In this document: in pieces, positions 8,911-17,628 of the stretch
How the letters are laid out: every line of letters starts with the position of its first letter
How positions within the stretch are numbered: position 1 is the first letter of the stretch
DNA from: NCEH01 sp040049195
GTDB lineage: Bacteria > Pseudomonadota > Alphaproteobacteria > Rhizobiales > Xanthobacteraceae
Length of the DNA: 64,000 nucleotides
Direction: 5' to 3' (one strand)
NCBI RefSeq assembly: GCF_040049195.1
Contig: NZ_JBDZDL010000003.1
Notes under the pieces: model-generated
What the model saw: only the letters and a program-made list of their open reading frames with translations
Database searches by the model: none
What the model was told of the DNA's origin: nothing
Position numbers and translations under genes: made by a program

Positions 8911-9441
8911 TCAGCCGCCCACCGGCGCCGCCGCGTCCGCCTGGAACAAACCGACCTTCAGATCCTTGGCGCGGTAGATCACCGTGCCGTCGGCTTCCAG
9001 CCAGCCGTCGGCGATGCCGAGCACCAGCTTGGAGCGCATGACGCGCTTGAACTCGATGCCATAGACCACCTTGGAAACGGTGGGCAGCACCTGGCCGGAA
9101 AATTTCAGTTCGCCGAGGCCGAGCGCCCGCCCGCGCCCGCTGGAGCCCAGCCAGCCGAGATAGAAGCCCACCAGCTGCCACATGGCGTCCAGCCCCAGGC
9201 AGCCCGGCATCACCGGATCGCCCTTGAAGTGGCAATCGAAGAACCACAGGTCCGGCCGCACGGCGAGTTCCGCGCGCATGAAGCCCTTGCCGAATTCACC
9301 GCCGGTCTCGGAGATCTCCGCGATACGGTCGAACATGAGCATGGGAGGCAGCGGCAACTGGGCGTTGCCGGGACCGAACAGTTCGCCGCGTCCGCATGCG
9401 AGGAGGTCTTCATACTCGAAGCTGGTCTGCCGCTCGGCCAT
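8911..9441 (-). CDS. fabA: 3-hydroxydecanoyl-ACP dehydratase/isomerase FabA
   Basis: Hot-dog-fold enzyme that dehydrates 3-hydroxydecanoyl-ACP and isomerises trans-2 to cis-3-decenoyl-ACP, the branch point for unsaturated fatty acids. The 176-aa protein aligns along its whole length with E. coli FabA. The catalytic histidine is His71 in 'CHFKGDPVMPG' and the aspartate is Asp85 in 'GLDAMWQLVG'. I start it at the ATG giving 'MAERQTSFEYEDLL', which matches the E. coli N-terminus; an in-frame upstream extension to 9495 is not family sequence. It is the first gene of the leftward fab series, with a promoter about 110 bp upstream. Confidence 0.96.
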   Translation of the reverse strand: MAERQTSFEYEDLLACGRGELFGPGNAQLPLPPMLMFDRIAEISETGGEFGKGFMRAELAVRPDLWFFDCHFKGDPVMPGCLGLDAMWQLVGFYLGWLGSSGRGRALGLGELKFSGQVLPTVSKVVYGIEFKRVMRSKLVLGIADGWLEADGTVIYRAKDLKVGLFQADAAAPVGG

Positions 9442-9549
9442 TCTAACGGGTATCGCCATTCTGCCCACGAAGGGGTGAGTTTCGTTATACCTCAAGGTCC
9501 GGCAAGGCCAGGCTCAAGGTTGCGCGCGTTGTGAGCGCGGGCACTCCCT

Positions 9550-9578
9550 ATCATAGGAGGGGGCGCGCTCAAAGTCAT
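9550..9578 (-). promoter_or_regulatory. Candidate sigma-70 promoter of fabA-fabB
   Basis: On the minus strand the sequence reads ATGACT, 17 bp, TATGAT. The -35 keeps the TGAC core and the -10 matches five of six consensus bases. It would start transcription near 9543 and leave a leader of roughly 100 nt before fabA. The -10 lies in a small palindrome (CCTAT-C-ATAGG, 9548-9558), a possible operator. Confidence 0.5.
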
Positions 9579-9691
9579 GAAAGCGTCACGCCGTCCCCTA
9601 TGGCGCGCGGCCGCCCCGCGTGCGGCCCGGGCCTCTGGTGCACGTGGCCATCCGCCGCTGGCCTCGGGTCCGATCGTGGTCGCGCGCCGCC

Positions 9692-11158
9692 TCAACGCCC
9701 GCCGAGCGGGGAAAACCGGCGCAGAAGCGGCCAGCGGTCGCAAGCCGAGGGCACCAGCCCGAGCACCACCGTCAGCAGGGCGCCGAGCGCCAGCACCGGC
9801 GCCGCCAGCAGGAACAGGGCCAGCGGCCCGGCCCAGGCATTCGCCGCGACCACCGCCGCGAGCAGGAACAGCGCCACCAGGGCGAGCCGGCCGAACGGAT
9901 AGGCGATTCGCGCATAATGGTAGGAAACCGCCAGCGTGAGGGCGAAGCGCAGCACCTGCGCGGCCAATGTCGCGCCGATGGCGCCGGCGACCCCATAGCG
10001 GGGGATGCACAGGAAATAGAGGGCGATGACCACCCCCGCCGCCACCAGATTGATGGCCAGCGGGGCGAAGCCGTCCTTGCGCAGGAAACAGCCTACCGCC
10101 ACCAGCGACGTGGATTCCTGCACCACATAGATCAGCGCCAGCCACGGCACATAGACGGCGGCGGCATGGAAGGCCGGCGGCGTCATGAGGGTGATGACGA
10201 ACGGGCCGGCGAACGCGACGCCCGCCGCCGCCAGAAGGGTGATGATGATGCCCACTCCCACCATGCTGGCGCTGCGGTCCGCGCCGTGGGGTTCCTCCAG
10301 CACGATGAAGCGCTTGGGCATCCACCACATGTGGAACGGCTGGAGCAGGACCGCGGTGAGCACGCCGATGCGCACCGCGACGCCGTAAAGGCCGAGTTCG
10401 GCCGGGTCCACCGCGTCGGCCAGGATCCAGCGGTCGAAGGTGCCGAGCGCGAATGCGGCGATGCCCGAGAGCAGCAGCGGCACCACATAGAGCGCCAATC
10501 CCGGCCAATCGATGCCGCGCAGGCGGATGCCGGTGTCCTTTACCACCAGCCACACCATGGCGAGCGTCTGCGCTGCGGCGGAAACGGCGGTGGCGATCAG
10601 GATGCCGATGACGCCGAAGCCGGCGAACAGCAGGCTGATGGAGAGCAGCGCGAACAGCACCGTGCGGCCGAGGCTGAGGGCAAGGAAGGTGCCCGCCTGT
10701 CCGCGAATCCGCAGCCAGGTGAGGCCCACCGCCAGCAATCCCTCGGTGCACAGGGCGATCAGCAGCATGCGCACTTCCCAGGCCGTGGGCGTGCCCGGCA
10801 GAACCTTGGCGAGCGGCACGGAGAACAACAGCCCGGCGGCGCCGAACAGAAGGGCGGTGAGCAGGGCCACGCCGAACATTTCGGCGCACACCCGCCGCCG
10901 CGCGTCCCAATCCGCCGCCGCGCCGACGAACCGGCTCAGCGCCGTGGGCAGGGCGAGGGCGAACAATTGCGAGCCCACGTCGGCGAAGGCGAGCAGCACT
11001 TCCAGATGGCCGTAATCGTCTGCGGAGAGAAAGCGCGTGTTGACCGGCAGCAGGATCAGGCCGATCGCCCGCACCATGATGATGCCGGTGGCGTAGTACA
11101 GGCTCTCGCGCACCCCGGCCGGCAGTCGCTGGAGGCTGAAGCGGGTCCAGAACGTCAT
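9692..11158 (-). CDS. Polysaccharide flippase (Wzx/MATE-like, MVF superfamily)
   Basis: A 488-aa inner-membrane protein with about 12-14 hydrophobic helices spread over its length. It resembles the oligosaccharide/O-unit flippases that move lipid-linked repeat units to the periplasmic face. The N-terminus 'YYATGIIMVRAIGLILLPVNT' and the helix-rich body are typical. It is divergent from a family 2 glycosyltransferase (start-to-start gap about 180 bp), close to the polymerase-type and chain-length genes of the same region. It is therefore likely the exporter for that polysaccharide. The sugar is unknown. Confidence 0.82.
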   Translation of the reverse strand: MTFWTRFSLQRLPAGVRESLYYATGIIMVRAIGLILLPVNTRFLSADDYGHLEVLLAFADVGSQLFALALPTALSRFVGAAADWDARRRVCAEMFGVALLTALLFGAAGLLFSVPLAKVLPGTPTAWEVRMLLIALCTEGLLAVGLTWLRIRGQAGTFLALSLGRTVLFALLSISLLFAGFGVIGILIATAVSAAAQTLAMVWLVVKDTGIRLRGIDWPGLALYVVPLLLSGIAAFALGTFDRWILADAVDPAELGLYGVAVRIGVLTAVLLQPFHMWWMPKRFIVLEEPHGADRSASMVGVGIIITLLAAAGVAFAGPFVITLMTPPAFHAAAVYVPWLALIYVVQESTSLVAVGCFLRKDGFAPLAINLVAAGVVIALYFLCIPRYGVAGAIGATLAAQVLRFALTLAVSYHYARIAYPFGRLALVALFLLAAVVAANAWAGPLALFLLAAPVLALGALLTVVLGLVPSACDRWPLLRRFSPLGGR

Positions 11159-11337
11159 TGCGCCTCTATCCGCCCGCGATCCGTTCCGGCGATCGCGCGG
11201 AAGATTCCCTTTTCCCTCAGTCCGCGCAAGCCATTTCGGCCGCCTGCTACGGCCCGCGTCGTGGCGGGTGCGGCGTGAGCGCCGCTATGGACGGGGGCGC
11301 GGCCCGTGCTAAGGCAGGCGGGAAGTTCGGGGGGACC

Positions 11338-12267
11338 ATGCGGCCGATCTGTTCCATCGTCATACCGACGCGCAATTGCCTTGCCTATCTGCCCAAGGCG
11401 CTCGAGAGCATTCGCCTCCAAGGGGTGGACGGGCTAGAGATTCTGGTGGCCGACGACGGCTCCACGGACGGCACCGATGCCTTTCTCGCGCAGGAGGCGG
11501 GCCGCTGGCCGGCGCTGCGGGTGCTGTCCACCGGCGGCATCGGGCCGGCGCGGGCCCGCAACCACGCCATCGATCGCGCCGAAGGCGAATTGATCGCCTT
11601 TCTCGATGCCGACGACGTGTGGCTGGAGAACAAGCTCGCACGGCAGCTCGCCTTCCATGCGGCCAATCCCGATGTGGCGCTGACCGGCACCGACTATCGT
11701 TTCGTCAATGAGGCGGGCCAGACCTTCAGCACCTTTTTCGATCTGGTGAAGCCGGACGAATTCTTCTTCGGCGCCCCGGCGTTCCAGCGCATCGCGGACC
11801 CCTGCGCGGCGCTGCTCGGCTGCAATCTCATCGGCACCTCCACCGCCATGGCGCGCACGGCGGTGCTGAAGGAGGCCGGCGGCTTTCCGACCGACGTGCC
11901 CTCCGCCTCCGACTGGGCGCTGTGGCTCAGAATAGCCGACCGCCACCCGGTGGCCATCTCGGGCGCGACCCTGGTGGACTATCTCGACCGGCCGGGCAGC
12001 GTCTCCAAGAATGTGGCCGCGCGCATCGCGGCGCTGCATGCGATCGTCGATGCCTATGCGGACCGCACCAGCCCGGCGATGGTGAAGGCCATCCGCCGCG
12101 CCCGCACCCAGATCACCCTCGTGGAGGCGGAAGCCGACCTTTCGGCCGGCCGGGCGTGGGCCTCGCTTGCCGGGCGACTCAAGGCGTTTGCCGGCGATCC
12201 CTCGCCGGAAATCGCGCGCGGCATCGCGGCAAGCCTGCTGGTGAGCATCGGCGCGCGCTCGGTCTGA
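11338..12267 (+). CDS. Family 2 glycosyltransferase
   Basis: A 309-aa GT-A fold glycosyltransferase. The N-terminal catalytic domain begins 'CSIVIPTRNCLAYLPKALES', carries 'VADDGSTDGT' for nucleotide-sugar binding and the metal-binding DxD region as 'FLDADDVW'. There are no obvious membrane helices, so it probably acts at the cytoplasmic side of the membrane on lipid-linked sugars. The start is chosen because GGGGGGA lies about 5 nt upstream of the ATG; upstream in-frame codons are intergenic in character. It opens divergently to the flippase. Confidence 0.9.
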   Translation: MRPICSIVIPTRNCLAYLPKALESIRLQGVDGLEILVADDGSTDGTDAFLAQEAGRWPALRVLSTGGIGPARARNHAIDRAEGELIAFLDADDVWLENKLARQLAFHAANPDVALTGTDYRFVNEAGQTFSTFFDLVKPDEFFFGAPAFQRIADPCAALLGCNLIGTSTAMARTAVLKEAGGFPTDVPSASDWALWLRIADRHPVAISGATLVDYLDRPGSVSKNVAARIAALHAIVDAYADRTSPAMVKAIRRARTQITLVEAEADLSAGRAWASLAGRLKAFAGDPSPEIARGIAASLLVSIGARSV

Positions 12268-12412
12268 CCACGTTTTGCGCGTTCGCCTGCCTGTTTGGCG
12301 GGCGCGGAGGTCGCAAAGCGGCCGGATAGCGGGAAAGGGGCCTGCCGCCGCGCGCGGGGCTTGCATCGCGGCGCGCCGGCGGCGAATCTCTTCGGGCAGA
12401 AGTGAGATCCTC

Positions 12413-13234
12413 ATGTCCGACAGCGCAGTGATCGTCCGCCGCAGCCTTCATGGTGCCCTGGTGCCCCTGGTGCGCGACCTGATCCTCGGCGGCGAGCTTC
12501 AGCCCGGCGACAAGATCGCCGAGCAGGCCCTGTGCGCCCGGTTCGGCGTGTCGCGCACGCCGCTGCGCGAGGCGTTGAAGGTTCTGGCCGCCGAGGGATT
12601 GCTGACCCTCACGCCCAATCGCGGCGCCATGGTCGCGCGCCTCTCGGATGGCGAGATCGACGCGCTGTTCCCGATCATGGGGGCGCTGGAGGCGCTGGCG
12701 GGGGAACTTGCCTGTGCGCGAATCACCGACCTCCAGCTCGCCGAGCTGAAGGTCATGCACGAGGCCATGGTGGCGCATTATCGCGCCGGCCAGTCCGCGC
12801 CTTATCTCAATCTCAACCGGGCGTTCCACGAGGCGCTGTTCGAGATCGCCGGCAACGCGCCGCTGACCCAGCTGTACAATTCCATGATGGTGCGCATCCA
12901 CGCCATCCGCTTCGTCGCCCGCAAGTCGCCGGCGCGCTGGCGGGAGGCGGTGGAGGATCATGAGCGCATGATGGAGGCGCTGATCGCCCGCGACGGGCCC
13001 ACACTCGGCGCGATCCTGCGCGAGCACCTACGCCACAAGGCGCAGATGGTGCACGAATCCCTCGCCGGCCGGCCCGCCTCGGAGGCAGAGGAAGCGGAAA
13101 CCGCCACGCGTCAGCGCAAGTCCGCGCCAACGGCTTCTGCGACCGAGGAAAAACCGTCCGCCCGCAAATGGGCGGCGAGTTCGTCGCGCACCCGCACCAC
13201 CAAGCCCGGCCCCTTGAACACCAGCGCCGAATAG
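12413..13234 (+). CDS. GntR-family regulator (FadR/FCD subfamily)
   Basis: A 273-aa regulator with an N-terminal winged helix (about 20-75, 'FGVSRTPLREALKVLAAEGLL') and an FCD-type all-helical effector domain (about 85-215). The start is the ATG giving 'MSDSAVIVRRS'. The last 35-45 residues (after 'HESLAGRP') are basic and low in complexity and are encoded antisense to the end of pyrD. FCD regulators usually stop near residue 220-235, so this tail looks like an extension after loss of an earlier stop. The ligand and target are unknown; adjacent genes give no metabolic hint. Confidence 0.88.
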   Translation: MSDSAVIVRRSLHGALVPLVRDLILGGELQPGDKIAEQALCARFGVSRTPLREALKVLAAEGLLTLTPNRGAMVARLSDGEIDALFPIMGALEALAGELACARITDLQLAELKVMHEAMVAHYRAGQSAPYLNLNRAFHEALFEIAGNAPLTQLYNSMMVRIHAIRFVARKSPARWREAVEDHERMMEALIARDGPTLGAILREHLRHKAQMVHESLAGRPASEAEEAETATRQRKSAPTASATEEKPSARKWAASSSRTRTTKPGPLNTSAE

Positions 13235-14175
13235 AGCTGCACCAGGCTCGCCCCCGCGCGGATCTTGGCATAAGCGTCGGCGCCCGAGGCGATGCCGCCG
13301 CAGCCGATCAGCGGAATGCGGCCCTGCGTGAGGCGGGCCAGCGCGGCGAGCCGCTCTGTGGAGAGCGCCATGAGCGGCTTGCCGGAGAGGCCGCCGGTCT
13401 CGGTCTTGTGGACGCTGCGCAGGCTCGCGGGCCGCGACAGCGTGGTATTGCCGAGGATGATGCCGTCGGCACGGGTTTCCAGCACAACTTCGACGATGTC
13501 GGCGAGCGCCGCGTCGTCGAGGTCGGGGGCGATCTTCACCAGCAGCGGCGGCCGGCCGGCGGGATCGGGAATGCTTTCGTTGCGGGCGGCGAGCGCGTGG
13601 CCGATCAGCCGTCCCATCTCGGTGCGGGCCTGCAGGTCCCGCAGGCCCGGCGTGTTGGGCGAGGAGAGATTGCACACGAGATAGTCGGCGAGGCGGCAGG
13701 TGGCCGAGATGCCGGCGGCGTAATCCTCGCTCGCGTCCTCGGTTTCCTTGTTCTTTCCCACATTGGCGCCGACGATGCCGCCGGACCCGAGCCGCTTGCC
13801 CAGCCGGTAGATGAAGGGGGCGAGCCCCTCCGAATTGAAACCGAAGCGGTTGATGACGCCGTTATCCTCGTCCAGGCGAAACAGGCGCGGCTTGGGATTG
13901 CCGCTCTGCGGGCGCGGCGTCACCGACCCTGCCTCGACGAAGCCGAACCCCATGCGCAGCAGCGGGTCGAGCACTTCGGCATGTTTGTCGAACCCGGCGG
14001 CAAGGCCGATCGGATTGGGAAAGTCCAGGTTCCACACGCGGGTCGCGAGAATGGGGTCGGCCGGCGTCCGCACGGTCGGCCCGAAACCCGCGCGCAAGGC
14101 GCGGATCGCGAGGGCATGGGCGGTCTCGGGCGAGATGCGGCTCAGCGCCGGACGCAGAAGCGGGTAGAGATCCAT
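13111..14175 (-). CDS. pyrD: Dihydroorotate dehydrogenase (quinone), class 2
   Basis: A 354-aa FMN enzyme that oxidises dihydroorotate to orotate and passes electrons to the quinone pool, in de novo pyrimidine synthesis. Class 2 features are present: the N-terminal membrane-association helix 'MDLYPLLRPALSRISPETAH' and the catalytic serine (Ser172) in 'NLSSPNTPG', rather than the cysteine of class 1. FMN-binding motifs 'GCGGIASG' and 'YSALVFKGPG' are seen near the C-terminus. The start at 14175 sits 10 bp after the pyrE stop, implying co-transcription. Its 3' end overlaps the convergent GntR gene by 124 bp. Confidence 0.95.
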   Translation of the reverse strand: MDLYPLLRPALSRISPETAHALAIRALRAGFGPTVRTPADPILATRVWNLDFPNPIGLAAGFDKHAEVLDPLLRMGFGFVEAGSVTPRPQSGNPKPRLFRLDEDNGVINRFGFNSEGLAPFIYRLGKRLGSGGIVGANVGKNKETEDASEDYAAGISATCRLADYLVCNLSSPNTPGLRDLQARTEMGRLIGHALAARNESIPDPAGRPPLLVKIAPDLDDAALADIVEVVLETRADGIILGNTTLSRPASLRSVHKTETGGLSGKPLMALSTERLAALARLTQGRIPLIGCGGIASGADAYAKIRAGASLVQLYSALVFKGPGLVVRVRDELAAHLRADGFSSVAEAVGADLR

Positions 14176-14185
14176 CGCGCGGCGA

Positions 14186-14884
14186 CTATTCGGCCATCTG
14201 CGCGACGCCGCCATGGGCTTTCGACCAGGAGTGGGGATCGTTGAGGAAGGATTCGATCTCCGCCACCTGGGCCGCGGGGAACAAATTCTGCCGCTTCACC
14301 TCGGCGAGAATGTCCCACCAGGTGAGCAGGCGATGCAGCGACAGGCCGGATTCGGCGAACACGCCCGCCGCCTCGGCGAAGATGTCGTAATAGAAGAACA
14401 CGAAGCAATGCTGGCATTCCGCCCCGGCGGTGCGCAGGGCGTTGACGAAATTGACCTTGCTGCGCCCGTCGGTGGTGAGATCCTCCACCAGCAGCACCCG
14501 CTCGCCGGGCGCCAGATGGCCCTCGATCTGGGCGTTGCGGCCGAAGCCCTTGGGCTTCTTGCGGATATATTGCATCGGCAACATCATGCGGTCGGAGATC
14601 CAGGCCGCGAACGGAATGCCCGCCGTCTCGCCGCCGGCGACGCTGTCGAACTTCTCGAAGCCGATTTCGCGGTAGATGGTGGACACCGCGAAATCCACCA
14701 GCGCCTGCCGCACGCGCGGAAACGAGATCAGCCGGCGGCAATCGATATAGACCGGGCTCGCCCAGCCCGAGGTGAAGATGAAGGGCTCGCCGGACGAGAA
14801 GCGCACCGCCTCCACTTCGAGAAACATGCGCGCCGAAAGCTCGGCAATGGTGGCCTTATCCGGGAAAGCTGTGACATTGGCCAT
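14186..14884 (-). CDS. pyrE: Orotate phosphoribosyltransferase
   Basis: A 232-aa enzyme joining orotate and PRPP to give OMP, the step after PyrD. The PRPP-binding loop 'VLLVEDLTTDGRS' is at about residues 130-142. The orotate-side motif is 'SVAGGETAGIPFAAW'. I start at 14884, where the minus strand has AGGGGC about 9 nt upstream; an in-frame ATG 14 codons earlier (14926) is possible but lacks a good ribosome site. pyrE-pyrD form a two-gene operon inserted between polysaccharide genes. Confidence 0.94.
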   Translation of the reverse strand: MANVTAFPDKATIAELSARMFLEVEAVRFSSGEPFIFTSGWASPVYIDCRRLISFPRVRQALVDFAVSTIYREIGFEKFDSVAGGETAGIPFAAWISDRMMLPMQYIRKKPKGFGRNAQIEGHLAPGERVLLVEDLTTDGRSKVNFVNALRTAGAECQHCFVFFYYDIFAEAAGVFAESGLSLHRLLTWWDILAEVKRQNLFPAAQVAEIESFLNDPHSWSKAHGGVAQMAE

Positions 14885-15063
14885 GATCGGCGGCGCCCCT
14901 GGTTCGTTCGTGTGCGGAAAACGCATATATCAGAGCCCGCGTCCATGGGCACCCGGCCGTGTGCCGGTGAAGATGTGCGCCCCGTGCAGGGCTGGCGGCG
15001 TACGGCCGCAGGGGCAGGCTGGCGGGTCGGGCGGGCAGGTTCGGCGGCGGAAGCGGGGGCGGC

Positions 15064-16098
15064 GTGGCGGGCGGGGACATCTGGCAATTGTTGGATTCGC
15101 GCGGCATCGGCGGCATCGAGCGCCATGTGGCGATCCTCACGCAGGCGCTGAATGACGCGGGGCGGCCGGCGCGCGCCGTACTGCTGGCAGACCATGGCGA
15201 CCATGATTTCCTGCGCCAGCTGCGCGCCGCCCACGTGCCCTTCACGGTATTGCCGGGCGGCTTCCAGCCGCTGCGCGCTGCGCTGGCGGACGCGCGGCCC
15301 GCCTTGCTGCACACGCACGGCTACAAGGCGGGCATTCTCGGCCGGTTTGCAGCCCGCCTAGCCGGCATTCCCTGCCTGTCCACCTTCCATGCCGGCGAGA
15401 AGGGGCGGTTTCCGGTCTCGCTCTATCAGGCCATCGATGCCGCCACCGCGCGCCTTGGCCCGCGCATCGCGGTGAGCGAACCGATCGCGCGGACCTTGCC
15501 GCAGCCGGTGTCGGTGATCGGCAATTTCGTGCCGGTGCCGGATGAAGCGCCCCCGCCGCCGTCCTCCCGCACGGTCGCCTTCGTCGGCCGGCTGAGCGTG
15601 GAAAAGGGGCCGGACCTGTTCTGCGCGCTGGCGGAGCGATTCGCCGGCGCCCTGTCGTTCGAGATGTTCGGCGACGGCCCGATGCGATCGGCTCTCGAGG
15701 CCGCCCACGGCGGCCGGGTGCGGTTCCACGGCATGGTGAGCGATCCCGCCGCCATCTGGCCGCGGGTCGGCCTCCTGCTCATGCCCTCGCGGGCGGAGGG
15801 CCTGCCCATGGCCGCCATCGAGGCCATGGCGGCCGGGGTGCCCGTGGCGGCAAGCCGGCTCGGCGCGTTGCCGGAGCTGATCGGCGATGGCATGAGCGGC
15901 TACCTGTTCGCGGCCGGCGATCTCGATGCCGCATCGGCCGTTCTGGAGCGCTGGGCGGGCGCGGACGATGCGGCGCGCGCCGCGCGGTCCCGCAGCGCGT
16001 GGGAGCGGGTGCATGCCGCCTATGGCCCGCGGGCCCGGCTGCCTCAAATTCTCGCGCTTTATGATGCCGCTCTCGCAGCGCGGGACGGGCGCGTGTAG
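15064..16098 (+). CDS. Family 4 glycosyltransferase
   Basis: A 344-aa GT-B fold glycosyltransferase. The acceptor half starts 'GIGGIERHVAILTQALNDAG'. The donor half has 'FVGRLSVEKGPDLF' and the EX7E-type motif in 'PSRAEGLPMAAIEAMAAG', which binds the nucleotide sugar and retains the anomeric centre. It has no membrane helices. The likely start is GTG (15064). It opens a rightward series with the ligase/polymerase, another glycosyltransferase, a lipoprotein and a co-polymerase. Sugar specificity is unknown. Confidence 0.9.
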   Translation: MAGGDIWQLLDSRGIGGIERHVAILTQALNDAGRPARAVLLADHGDHDFLRQLRAAHVPFTVLPGGFQPLRAALADARPALLHTHGYKAGILGRFAARLAGIPCLSTFHAGEKGRFPVSLYQAIDAATARLGPRIAVSEPIARTLPQPVSVIGNFVPVPDEAPPPPSSRTVAFVGRLSVEKGPDLFCALAERFAGALSFEMFGDGPMRSALEAAHGGRVRFHGMVSDPAAIWPRVGLLLMPSRAEGLPMAAIEAMAAGVPVAASRLGALPELIGDGMSGYLFAAGDLDAASAVLERWAGADDAARAARSRSAWERVHAAYGPRARLPQILALYDAALAARDGRV

Positions 16099-16134
16099 AC
16101 TCGCGCCATTCCCCGCTGCGCCGCGAGTCCCCGC

Positions 16135-17628
16135 GTGACCGAACGCCTTTTCGATCCTCCCGCCGATCCGCGCCCGCGTCCCTGGCGCGAGATCGCCATC
16201 GCGGTGGGTGCGGTGCTTGCGGTGTTCGCGGCGTGGCTCAGCGTGACCGAGCCGGTGGTGCCGATCGCCCTGGCGTTCGGACTGATCTTCCTGATCTTCG
16301 CGTTCCGCTGGCCGTTCGTGCCGTGCATCCTGTTCATCATCTTCTCCTTCCTGCGCATTCCCGAGGTGTTCCCGGTCCTGCTCAATCTGAAGATCCCGCT
16401 GCTGCTGGCGGTGCTCACCATCGTGGTGATCGGCTGGCACCTGTTCTTCCTGCGCACGATGAAGGTGTTCTGGACGCGCGAATTGAAGATCTTCGCGCTG
16501 TTCTTCTTCTTCTGCACGGTGTCCGTGGTGTTCGCGAAGAGCAAGGATCTCGCTTTCACCTTCTGGTCCGACGTGTTCGTGAAGATCGGGCTGATGACCT
16601 TCGTCGTGGCCTGGGCGACGCGCAAGCCGGAGGATTTCAGCCTCATCAGCCGGTCGTTCTGCGTGTTCGGCTCGGTGGTGGCCATGGTCGCGATCTATAA
16701 TTGGATGAACGGCATCGGCCTCGTGGAAGGCACGCGCGTCACCATCGGGCGCGACATCCGCTCGCTGCTGGGCGATCCCAACGATCTCGCGCTGGCGCTG
16801 CTGTTTCCCTTCTCGTTCGCCGCCGCCTTGCTGATGGGGCGCTGCGGCTGGCCCGACCGTCTGCTCGGGGCTATCGCGTGCGGCACCATCTTCTGGGGCA
16901 TCATGTGCACGCAGAGCCGCGGCGGACTGCTCGGGCTCGCGGCGGTGGCGGCGGTGATCGGCAGCCGGTTCGTGAAGAGCAAGCTGGTGCTGATCGGCGG
17001 GGGGCTTGCCTTCCTCATCATCCTGTTCGCCGCCGCCGGCATTTCCGGGCGCTCGTCGGGCGGCGCGAGCGAAGGGGCGATCGTCGACGAATCGTCCGAG
17101 GGTCGGCTCACCGCGTGGCGCGCCGCCACCAGCATGGCGATCCACAATCCCCTCACCGGCGTCGGCATCGCCAATTTCACCGCGAATTATTTCGAATATT
17201 CAGACACCTGGGACGGCAAGCCCCATGCCGTGCACTCCACCTGGTTCGGCATTCTCGGGGAGATCGGCGTGCCCGGCTTCGTCACATTGATGGTGCTGGT
17301 CGCCTGCATGTGGCGCATGTGTTTGCACTCGTTGAAGGCGGCGCAGGCGCCGGAGGTGGACGTGCGATTGAAAATGTCTTCGGTGGCGTTGCTGGCCGGC
17401 CTCGCGAGCTTCTGCGTCTCGGGCACCTTCCTGACCCAGGGCACCACCTGGCCGCTCTACGTCATCCTTGCCCTCAGCGTCGCGCTGGATCGTGCGCTCG
17501 CGCCGCCGGATCCGGAGGGGGAGGTGAACTTTCTGCCGCCGCCGCGCCCCGCCCCGCGGGCGGGAGGGCTCCATGCCCAAGCGGCCGCTGCGTCCGGCCA
17601 TGGCGAACGGGCCGGCCATGGCGGCTGA
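16135..17628 (+). CDS. O-antigen ligase/polymerase family membrane protein (Wzy/WaaL-like)
   Basis: A 497-aa polytopic protein with about ten to twelve membrane helices and one large periplasmic loop (about 300-390) containing 'GRLTAWRAATSMAIHNPLTG' and 'GVGIANF'. This is typical of the Wzy_C/O-antigen ligase family that either polymerises repeat units or transfers glycans to an acceptor. With a flippase and a chain-length protein nearby, polymerisation is the likelier role. The start is a GTG. The hydrophilic tail (after about 460) overlaps the start of the next gene by 56 bp. Confidence 0.85.
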   Translation: MTERLFDPPADPRPRPWREIAIAVGAVLAVFAAWLSVTEPVVPIALAFGLIFLIFAFRWPFVPCILFIIFSFLRIPEVFPVLLNLKIPLLLAVLTIVVIGWHLFFLRTMKVFWTRELKIFALFFFFCTVSVVFAKSKDLAFTFWSDVFVKIGLMTFVVAWATRKPEDFSLISRSFCVFGSVVAMVAIYNWMNGIGLVEGTRVTIGRDIRSLLGDPNDLALALLFPFSFAAALLMGRCGWPDRLLGAIACGTIFWGIMCTQSRGGLLGLAAVAAVIGSRFVKSKLVLIGGGLAFLIILFAAAGISGRSSGGASEGAIVDESSEGRLTAWRAATSMAIHNPLTGVGIANFTANYFEYSDTWDGKPHAVHSTWFGILGEIGVPGFVTLMVLVACMWRMCLHSLKAAQAPEVDVRLKMSSVALLAGLASFCVSGTFLTQGTTWPLYVILALSVALDRALAPPDPEGEVNFLPPPRPAPRAGGLHAQAAAASGHGERAGHGG

